From the NCBI GenBank assembly GCA_009809945.1, contig WTPW01000954.1, forward strand, positions 1 to 64,000: DNA of 64,000 nt. Reading direction: 5' to 3'. Made by a program: the position numbers and the translations under genes. Under the pieces are notes generated by a model. It made no database searches, was not told the DNA's origin, and saw only the letters and a program-made list of their open reading frames with translations. The stretch is from Gigaspora margarita (Eukaryota; Glomeromycota; Glomeromycetes; Diversisporales; Gigasporaceae). Within the stretch, counting starts at the first letter, position 1; each line of letters starts with the position of its first letter. This document shows, one piece after another, positions 37,085 to 47,681 of the stretch.

Positions 37085-37815
37085 AAATTTTAAAAATTTT
37101 AATCTTTAATATTAAATAACTTTTGAACCAGTGATTTGTTTTGGATGATTTTGCTACCAAAATATTTAGCTTAATGAGATAATTTCAATAAGTCTAAAAT
37201 TATAAGCCAATCATAGGTTCCCAAGATTATTATAGATTTGTAATGATTTAATTATATTATTTTTGTATATATTAGAAATTATTATTAAAGATCTTATAAA
37301 CTTTAATGTTAAATAACTCTTGAACCAGTAATTCATTTTGAATGATTTTACTACCAAAATGCTCGTCTTAATAAGATAATTCTAATAAATCTAAAATCAT
37401 TAAATTTTAATTACAGGATCCAGAAATTATTATAGATTTGTATTATTTTAATATAATATATTAAAATAATACAAATATATATTGATCTCTGGATTCTGTA
37501 ATCATAAATTAACAATTTTAGTTTTATTAGAATTGTCTCATTGAGATGAGCATTTTGGTAGTAAAATCATCCAAAACAGATTACTAGTTTAAGAGTTATT
37601 TAATATTAAAGTTTATAAGATCTTTAATAATAATATTTTTAATATATATGAAAGAATATAATTAAAGCAATACAAATCTATAATTATCTTGGGATTCTGT
37701 AATTGGATTTTGATGATTTTAGGTTTATTAAAATTGTCTCATTGAGCTAAATATTTTTGTAGTAAAATTATCTAAAACAAATTACTGGCTCAAAAGTTAT
37801 TTAATATTAAAATTT
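37085..37815. repeat. Cluster of a short dispersed motif (GATGATTTTGCTACCAAAAT)
   Basis: Four copies or inverse copies of TGATTTTACTACCAAAAT with CTCATTGAGAT nearby at about 37140, 37340, 37550 and 37760, the first pair inverted to the second. The same motif recurs at 16210, 17440, 17800, 40255, 40440, 42740 and 42890, so it marks an old abundant repeat. Non-coding. Confidence 0.5.
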
Positions 37816-38636
37816 AAAAATTTTTAAAATTTTAATAATTTTACCAATTAAATTGCTGTATTTGATGATCAGGTAGGAGCAGGTATAGTCTTTTAGTAGC
37901 AAAAAATTAGATAATAAATAGTGCACCCCTAATTAAAGTTAATTTTTTATTTATAAAATTTAAAAAATTTTACTAATTAAAGTTGTTTATTAAAAATAAT
38001 CCTATATTTTGTATTAATATATAAAAAGTAGAAATTATATTATAAAAAGTTTGTCAAAAAGAGTAAAAACAAAATTTACACTTTAAAAAATATTTTTAAA
38101 TTTATATGATTTTTAGTATATAGACAACTTTACTTTTTTTTTTATAAAGTAAAAATAAATATTATTATTTTATAATCCTTATTTTTAAATATTATTATAT
38201 AAATTTTTTTTTAAATATATTAAATTTGACAAAATTTAATCAGACACTAAAGATTTAAAATTTTAGTAGCTAAATTTGCTTTCTAAAATTTATAGTTTAA
38301 AAATAACAATAAATAAAATTGTCTTTTAATGAATATTGATTTACTTAATAACATATTTGCTAACAATGCATTAAAGTTTTTTTTATAAGAGTTGAACCTA
38401 CTCAAAAAAACCTTATTTAGATTAACTGTTGGTTAGATTCCTTGGTTATTTAGATATATCTAGATTATTCAAGGTTATTCAGATAAACAAATAAGATTAT
38501 AGATAATATATTATCTATATATGTATTAATTTAATCAGAGTTGGATCATGTTATACAATCAATCTAGCTTTTGAACTAGAAATGAAAAAAAAATAGATTT
38601 AAATACTTTTTACTAATTTAAAACATATGATAATTA

Positions 38637-38942
38637 CTATATATTTCTAAAAATAAATTACCTTCAAAAAAAGCTACTTTCTAAAAATTTTTAAAGAAAT
38701 CATTAATAGTTGCTATATATAAAACTCTAAATTTTCTAAGTACATCTCAAAAGTATTATTAAATAAAGTTGTTCAAAATATCGAAATATACTTATAGTAA
38801 AATTTGGCAGCTTTTGGACAACCTTTTATTAGTATGATTTTTAATTTTCAAAAAAATTTAACAATTTGAAAATAAGCTACCCATGTTTTTTTGTATAACT
38901 TTTTGGCCAAAAAAAGAGTAGCTTATTTTCAAAAACATATAG
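38637..38942. mobile_element. AATAAGCTACC MITE, decayed short copy
   Basis: CTATATATTTCTAAAAATAAAT at the left and GTAGCTTATTTTCAAAAACATATAG at the right, with a shortened and diverged middle. A TA precedes it. Confidence 0.5.
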
Positions 38943-39291
38943 TTAAAATTATTTTTAAATATATTAAGAACATAATCTTTATCTGTTTTTAATTATGTAA
39001 TAAAAAATATTTTTTATCTCTATTTTGGACATATAGCAGATTTGTAGTGTTCAAAATGATTTATGCCAATTAATTATAATCTATTTTCAAAGAATCTTAA
39101 AGTTATTTTTACTTGGTTCATTGGGATTGGTGATATACTATTAAAATCAAAACTATATATAGTATTATATAAAAATTTATAATTAAATTTTTTTATATAA
39201 TAGTATAAATTCAATGATTTAGTAAATATATTTATTATTATTATTATTTTTACAATAAAAAAAATAAAAAAATGCTTTAATTAGATATGCA

Positions 39292-39918
39292 AACTTAAGG
39301 GTAGGGGTATGTTGATCATTTTTTATATGATTTTTATGTCACTATTTTTTTTTTGAATATTAAAAAATATTTTATTATGTAAACTATTTTTACAAAAATT
39401 AATTAAAATTTGTAGAATAGGTTTTTCTGATTCTAATGATTGTAAAATTATCAAAATTGAGCAGATATTTATTGAGATACATGTATTTAAAGGTTAAATA
39501 TTATTTTGTTACCGTATGTGCATGTAATAATGCGCAGAGGCATTATTTTGAGCTTTGGCCCAAATTAAGCTTGGTTTAGATCGAAATTCTTAATTTCACC
39601 CCTGCACATTATTACGAGCAAATATGATATATAATGATCATATGATATTTAATTAATAATCTTGTATAACTCCAAAAATTTGGAGGCTCACTGGAAACTT
39701 TACAATATATACAAGTACATTTTTTTAAATTTTTTATTTGTTAAAATTTTTACTACTATAAAGAACATAATCTAATCTATTTTTTTACAAAAAATTTTGA
39801 TAAAGATTAATTGTAATAGTAAAAAGTTTTATTAGTAGTATATTTCTATTTTTTGTAAAAATTACATTGTGACACTAAGATTATATAAAAAATGATTGAC
39901 ATACCCCCTACTCTTAAT
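39292..39918. repeat. Foldback element (TTAAGGGTAGGGGTATG ends)
   Basis: 39294-39340 (CTTAAGGGTAGGGGTATG, ATTTTTTATATGA) pairs with 39870-39918 (TATAAAAAATGAT, CATACCCCCTACTCTTAA). It lies in AT-rich sequence with no reading frame. Confidence 0.6.
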
Positions 39919-40586
39919 GACCAAAAATTTTAAAGTAAAAGTTTAAGAAGATTGATATTAAATTCCAAATAATTAAACTATAAACTGAATTTTGTATTTT
40001 ATTTGACAAAAAAACTTATCATTTATTTTAAAGTTAATGTAATCAACCAAACAAAACAACTTAATTAAAATAGAGACAAAAACATATATTCTTATAAGTA
40101 AGGGGGCATCCATAAATAACATTATGTACCCCTATATAGTAGCTCTTGATCTCTTCTCCTAGACTATACAAAAAAATTTTTAAAAATCCATATGTTTATA
40201 TATAAAATTTTACAAAAACTCAGATATATTATGACCCAGTAAACCAATTTGAGTGATTTTGGTACCATTCGATTCGTCGCTATGAGACAAATCCAATGGT
40301 ACCAAAATCATTTCATTTGGACTACTGGATCAAGAGTTATTCACAAAAAACAATTGATTTTATAGTAATTTTATAAGAAAACATAATAACCAATAGTATT
40401 TCATTAATAAAATGTGATCTAGTGATCCAATTCAAATAATTTTGGTACCATTCAAATCCTCTCCTCGAGCAATTCGAATAGTACCAAAATCATCCAATTT
40501 GGGCCTCTGAATCAAATTTTAGACAAATTTTTATAAAAAAATTATATTATATTTTTTTGACCCCCCTACTATTAAAAAAATTGTTA

Positions 40587-41139
40587 CCGTATTTTCCTGA
40601 AAATAAGCTACCTTTTTTTGGGCAAAAAGTTACACAACAAATTGGGGGTAGCTTATTTTCGGGTAAAATCGATTTTTGTCTAATCGCAGAAAGTTGCTAC
40701 ATAGTAAAGTCCAAATTTTACTATGTAAATCGATTAATATCACTTAAGTAAACTTATTTGAAAGGTCAAAATACACTTATACTAAAATTTTTGTCAATAT
40801 TGGAGAACTTTTTATTATTTAACTTTTAATTTTTACGTTCGTCAAATATGTTTTTTTTAAAAATTTTTAATCTTTTCACCGAACGTAAAATTCAAAAGTC
40901 AAATAATAAAAAGTTCTCCAATCGTAACGAAAATTTCAGAGTATGTGTATTTTGATCTTCTAAATAAGTTTACTTAAGCGATTTTAATCGATTTACATAG
41001 AAAAATTTGGACTTTACTATGTAGCAACTTTTGTCGATCGTGGGGGTAGCTTATTTTCAGGTTAAAGACGTTTTGGAGTTTTTTGACCAAAAGAGGGGTA
41101 GCTTATTTTCGAAGGTAGCTTATTTTGGAGAAAATACGA
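40587..41139. mobile_element. AATAAGCTACC MITE, full copy 4 (553 bp)
   Basis: CCGTATTTTCCTGAAAATAAG at the left and GGAGAAAATACGA at the right, TA on both sides. Arms contain GGTAGCTTATTTT inverted. Length agrees to one base with the copy at 26597. Confidence 0.85.
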
Positions 41140-41352
41140 TATTTTAGAGGACCCTTTCTCAAATATAACATTATTTATGGATGCCTCCTAATATTTAAAA
41201 TAGCTCTATAACTTTATAGCCATTGTGTACAAGGATTAATTTTACAATAAATTATTGACAAAAAAAAACAACTTGTATATCTAAAAAACAAGATCTATTT
41301 TTATATATAGAAAATATATTAGAAGTCCATCACTATAAAATCATTGATAAAT

Positions 41353-41952
41353 AACCTGCAGGTCAATAGTGTAAATAGTTACACTTCCAGGTCTCTAAAC
41401 ACAAAGTCACTAGTTCAAGCTCTACTAGAAGATATGTAAAAACTATATGAGATTATGAGATAGATAAGCATCATAGTTGGAAATCTTAACTACAAATAGT
41501 GTGATCTCTATAGCACTATAAAATTTTCTTAGTAAGAAAGATGCAGAAGAAAATTAAATATCTCCAGTAGAAATCCAGTTGCAAAAATTGAATACTTCTA
41601 GTAAAATTCTAGTTGAACTCAAATACTTCCGGTAAAATTCTGGTCAAAACATTTGGATAGTTCTGGTTAAATCCCTAGTTGTAAATGGATCAGTCAATTA
41701 AGTTCGGGTAGAACAAAAGAAATACTTGAACAGTTTCGATCAAATCCTCTAGTTGTAAATATATTAGTCAGTTAAAATCTGGTTGAAACAATAGAATAGG
41801 ATCTTACTATAATAAATAAAAATATGTAGTACATAGACATGTAGGGGACCTTGCTAATTAGGAAGGCCCTGTTGACTAACATTGACCTTAATAAAATAAA
41901 GTGCCAACAGCACCCCTAGTATTGCGACTAGGAAACTTTAAAAAAAAAAATT
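41353..41952 (+). mobile_element. tRNA-headed SINE, family S4
   Basis: The head GGTCAATAGTGTAAATAGTT (A-box region) is followed about 40 nt later by CTAGTTCAAGCTCTAC (B-box region). The body contains repeats of TAGTTGTAAATGGATCAGTCA type (41690 and 41755). It ends ACTTTAAAAAAAAAAA (A tail). Flanks AATCATTGATAAATAA and AATTATTGATAAATTA (two mismatches) look like a target duplication. No similarity to S1-S3 beyond the head was seen. Confidence 0.65.
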
Positions 41953-42084
41953 ATTGATAAATTAAATTATTAAATAAGAAGAGTAACAAAAATTAGGTGA
42001 TTTTTTAGAAGAGGATAAAAATATTGAAATTATATATAGGAACCTGACCAAATCTATATTAAAGCAGAAAGAGGGAGGTAGGCC

Positions 42085-42373
42085 AGGACCCTGGACATCT
42101 AGTATAAAGGTCATACTTGAAATTTTTCAGCAATAACACCTAAAATTTAAGAAGCAAAAAACAGTTTTGGCAATTATTTTGGCATCTAGTAGTCCAATTT
42201 GAATGAACTTTTTTTTAAAATGAAGCTCTCAGTGAGGCGCATCTAATAAAAAAAAGTTTATTCAATTCTGATTACTAGATTAGAAGTTATTAAAGTAAAT
42301 AGATTTTGTCATTTTTAGCAAATTAAATCAAAATTGGCCAAAATCCAGTTATAACCTATATGAGAGATGCCTC
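42085..42373. repeat. AGGACCC element, uninterrupted copy
   Basis: Reverse-oriented partner of 268-911 without the inserted MITE. GGACCCTGGACATCTAG opens it and CCTATATGAGAGATGCC closes it. It serves as the empty-site reference. The downstream flank to 42420 resembles 12228-12271. Confidence 0.65.
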
Positions 42374-43785
42374 TAATAAAAAATAATCAGGTGATTAATG
42401 ACACAGCCCTAACTATATATAGTTTTGATTTAAATAGTATATTGCCAACCCCATTGGTTCATATTCTTTTATTTTAAAAAGTATAATTTTTTTTGTTCAT
42501 TTGTCTATAGTATTGTTGCTTGGATAATTACTTGGTAATCTACTCAAATAGGTTTACCTGGGTAACAAATATTTTAACAGATATCTGTTGTATCTATGGG
42601 TTACTTAGGTAGCCTTTACCTGAGTTCAACCCCTATTTTTTTAGTCTTTTAAATATTAATCTTTTGCTTGTAACTTATAATATAGTAATCAGAAACAAAT
42701 AATTCTAATACTATTTAACTCATCTCATTGTAAAAAATCAAATAGTACCAAAATTGTTCGACTTTGATTACTAGATTACAAGATATCATGTGTGTGTCAT
42801 AATTGGTATACATATAATAATTTGTTAATTTTTTTGCCTTTATTTTAATATGCAATATCATGTGAACTAGTAGTCAAAATTGAATGATTTTGGTATTATT
42901 TGATTTGTCTCAATGTGATAAATCAAATGATAACAAAATTGTTTGGGTCTGATTACTAGATTCATTCATCGATTTATCTAGAAAAAAAAGTGCTATATGT
43001 TATTCGAAAATAAGATGATATTACTTTTCGTAGTAAAATAAAGTCCTAATTCGTATTAGCTTCATTTAATACTGTAATTATCTTGAATTTACATTTGTTA
43101 ATCATGTCTTACGTTGTAGTTTATTACAAAATTTCATCGGTAAAAAAAATATCATGAATTTTTATTGGCTAGTGCTTTTAAAATTTTATAATATAAATAA
43201 ATAAATAAATAGAATAGATAGATAGATAATAGCGATACGTCAGATATCAGATATGTAAATTACGTAAGTTTAAAATTTAATGTAAATTCCTGGCACTAGC
43301 TATTATTATACAGTAAAATCCCGGGACACTAAAAAATTACCGATGACCGAATCTTGACAATGACCGAATCAGTCATCGACGATTTTTTCAGTTGTCTCAA
43401 GATCTATCTATACAGTAATACGTATGTTATAATTGCTATAAAATAAATATTTATTGACCTACAGGAGAATTTACTATTGGCTGGGATAGCGGAGAAAATT
43501 GCCGAAGTCAGTAACTTGTTGTAGCTACAGCATTTTCGTTATTCATGGGACAAATGACCAGTACGTACGTAGCTAAGCGATTCGGTGGTAACTTATCGAT
43601 GGTTTCCCAAAAGGATCACGAAAATCGGTTATCAGAAAACCGTTTGTATCACTAATTTTTGATATTCAAAATTTTCCGGTTCCTGATCTGCACGACCTTG
43701 CACCCAACAACTGGGTTTGTTCCTCGTGTAACAGTCAATGATATAGAATTCACGTTCAAAATTTTTTTTCGAAGATACAGAAAAT
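42374..43785. other. Intergenic sequence upstream of the A190 gene
   Basis: 42700-42965 holds two inverted copies of the GGTACCATTTGATT-type dispersed repeat. 43312-43410 is a small inverted-repeat unit (CAGTAAAATCCCGGGACA, ACCGATGACCGAAT against GTCATCGACGATTTTT). About 350 bp before the start codon is free of clear repeats and should contain the promoter. I see no unambiguous TATA or RNA polymerase II initiator element. Confidence 0.5.
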
Positions 43786-46700
43786 ATGAATATTGCACAT
43801 CCACTCGGCGTAGAAATCAATTCTGCGACATTTTCTTGTTACTCCTCTAATGAAATCAAGAAATTGTCTGTCAAAGAAATTGTTAACCCTGTTATTTTTG
43901 ATTCATTGGGTTTACCTACAGAGGGTGGATTGTATGATCCAGCTTTGGGGCCAGTTACTCGTAATGCTGTGTATGCGTTGTCAACATTATAAAACTAAAA
44001 TTTATATAATAGAAAAAACAGACATTTATAATGATTTACTATGGTTTTAATAGTTGCGGTACTTGTAATCTTGATCACTTTAATTGCCCCGGTCATTTTG
44101 GACACATTCAACTCCCTTGTCCCGTGTATAATCCTGTATTCTTTTCTCATGCACTGACCTTATTAAAGGCAATTTGTTTAAACTGTCATCGGTTTAGATT
44201 AGCGGCGACGGAGGTAAAAATGACGATTGGAATTTTCATATCAATTTCGCCCCATCTCAAAATTTATAATATTTAGAATTTTCGATATACTGCCAAGCTC
44301 AAATTATTAAATTATGGATTACTTTTGGAAGCTCAAAGAATTGATGGAATTGCTATTGAAGATATATTAACAACTGATGAAGATCGTAAATCAAATGATG
44401 TTGTTTCTATCGAGTTTGATCCTGATATTTATTTTCGATCGCTTGGCAAGTATCTATACGCGAATTTCTTTATTATTATTTAATCTAATATGTTTTTCTT
44501 TATTAAAGAACAATATGTAAATAAATGTTTGAAGAATGGTGATAGAAAAATTTATAAGACTACCGCAATTAATGCTGAACGAAAAAATGTAATATCGGAA
44601 TTTTTAAAAAGGTCATCTACTCCAAAACAATGTGGTAATTGCAAATTGTAAGTTAAAGGATCTTTTGTTTTTAATTTTTTGACCGAAAAAACGTATTTAA
44701 ATTTATATATGGATTTAGATATTGTCGATCTTTTAAAAAGGAAGGCCATTCAAAAATATTTCAATGCGCTTTATCATCGAAACTTTCGAAAGCGCAGAGG
44801 AGTCAAGAGTTAGCAAATCAATACGCTAGACAACAAAATATACAAGATACAAAAGATCAGGATTCATTAGTCGAGGAAGATCAATCTTCCGTTAATCAGA
44901 ACTCTAAAGTTACAAAAGAATATGTTACACCAGAAGCATTGCGCGAACACTTTCGTAAGTTCTTTGTGAATGAATCTGATCTCTGTTCTTTATTATATGG
45001 TAAACGTGGACTTTTATTGGATAAACCGGATTCTCTGGATGAGGTTGTTAGCGCGGATATATTCTTTATGAACGTGATTGCTGTTCCCCCTACGCGTTTC
45101 CGCCCAGCTTCAGCTTTTGGTAATAATCAGACATCGATAAATCCACAAAATGAACATTTGACCAGAATTTTGAATGCACGTCTAGAATTTTGCACTCATG
45201 CCGCAATGTTGGATAAAAACAAGTTAAATTTAGAAAATAATGAGAGAAGCTATGTGGATGTTGTAGACAATTTGATGAAAAGCTGGGTCGAACTACAAAA
45301 TGCGGTAAATGGCATGTTTGATAATACAAAAGGAAATTTAAAATCATTACGTAACAAAGAACCTGCCGCTGGTGTTAAACAAATTTTGGAGAAAAAAGAA
45401 GGGTTGTTTCGGAAGCATTTAATGGTTTGTGATGTATAGTTTTAATCAAAAAAAAACAAAAAACATATATATTTTTGTTTTTTAATTGAAGTATTATATT
45501 GCAGGGCAAGCGTGTAAATTATGCGGCTCGTTCCGTTATATCACCTGACCCAAATATTGACACGGATGAAATAGGAGTAATTAATCATATTTTAAATTTT
45601 GCAATTTTATGTACATGATTTGTTAACTATTGATTGGAATGTTTAATTTTGCATTTTATTCATATTCATATACAGGTGCCAATTAAGTTTGCTAAGCGGT
45701 TGACATACCCGGAACCGGTGACATCTTACAATGTTAAAACGTTGAGTCAGGCTGTGTCAAATGGTCCTGATATATGGCCAGGTGCCACATTTGTTCAAAA
45801 TGAGAATGGTTCTTTGATAAATTTAGCAAGTTTATCACTAGAATCTCGCATATCCCTTGGACAACAATTGCTTAGAGAGCAACAAGACAAATCATCTTTT
45901 ACTCAGTATTTTGTTAAGACACCATACATAAATAAAAAAATATATCGTCATATTCAAGATGGTGATATGTTGCTAATAAATCGTCAGCCTACTCTTCACA
46001 AACCATCTATAATGGCACATCGTGCTCGTGTGTTAAAAGGAGAAATTACAATTCGTATGCACTATGCTAATTGTAAGGCGTACAATGCGGATTTTGATGG
46101 AGATGAAATGAATATGCATTTTCCTCAAAATGAAATTGCGCGTGCTGAGGCCTCATTAATAGGCAATACAAGTCGACAATATCTTGGTCCAACTTCAGGA
46201 TCTCCTTTGAGAGGCTTGATTCAAGATCATGTAGTGGCTGGTGTATGGATGACTTGTAAGGATACGTTCTTTACAAAAGCTGATTATCAACAGATTGTAT
46301 TTTCTGCACTAAGATTAGATTCTTCTGATTCGAGACGAATTTTGACCGTGCCACCTGCTATACAAAAACCGAAAGCATTATGGACCGGCAAACAAATGGT
46401 GCGTTCATATTTTCGTACCTTAATATATGCGTGTTATAATTTGAAATTTTGCCCTATTTGAACAAAATTAGTGCAGCTATACCACTTAAGTATCACATAT
46501 GACATATATCATATGATATCACCAAGTAAGCTAATATGATATACAGTCAGACCTCTATGCAACATCTCTCTAAATACAATCTTTATACTAGACCGCCATA
46601 AATGCAATTTTTCATCCTCTCTAAATGCAGGTTGCATTTAGGGATGATTGACTATGGTACCATATGACCTTTTAGCCTATGTGATACTTTAAGTAGTGTG

Positions 46701-47603
46701 GGTAATAATAGACAATTTGATGATTTAAAAATATATTAAATGTTTGTTTTCAATGCTGAACAGATAACCACTATACTAAAGAATTTAACTATTGGCCTTG
46801 TCCCTCTAAATTTGCGATCTAAAACCAAGATTTCATCTAAATACTGGGGTTGGAGTGCGCCCGAAGAGGAAACAGTAATTTTCATTGATGGAGATTTTCT
46901 CACTGGAATCCTTGATAAATCACAAATTGGAGATTCTGCATTTGGGCTGGTTCATTCATGTTATGAATTATATTCTGCCAATATTACTGGCCAATTTCTT
47001 AGTGTTATGGGCAGATTATTTACAACATATATGCAACGATACGGATTTTCGTGTCGTATGGACGATTTGAGATTGATTCCAGAAGGCGATCAAGAACGAA
47101 AGAAATTAATGAATCGTAATGCAGACATTGGTAAAATTGCAGCTTTTGAATATATAGGACTGGACAAAATTGTCGAGAACGTGGATTTGCCAAGCATGGA
47201 TAAAGGTTTGTTTTTATACTAATATTACTCTATTTTAATATTAAAAAACAAAAAACGAGTAATTGTTTTTTTTTTTGTATTTCAGAATTTAGAAATATGA
47301 TGGAAGAAGTATTGCGCGATAGTGAAAAACATCAAGGCTTAGACGCTAAAATGAAATCGCGTGTAAATAAATTGACCTCATCAATTATCGCAAATTGTAT
47401 ACCGACGCAATTGGTAAATACTTACGTGAATTAGACGTAAAACATTATATTTTTAAATATATATATTTAATATTTAATTACTATTTTGTTAAATAAGCTG
47501 AAACGTTTCCCACACAATAACATGCAAACCATGACTATATCCGGGGCAAAGGGGAGTAGTGTGAACGTTTCGCAAATATCATGTTGTTTGGGTGAGTTAT
47601 ATG

Positions 47604-47681
<78 letters not shown>

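Noticed and set aside
43632..43820. Minus-strand open frame overlapping the A190 start
   Set aside because: Antisense shadow of the promoter and first exon. No features of its own.
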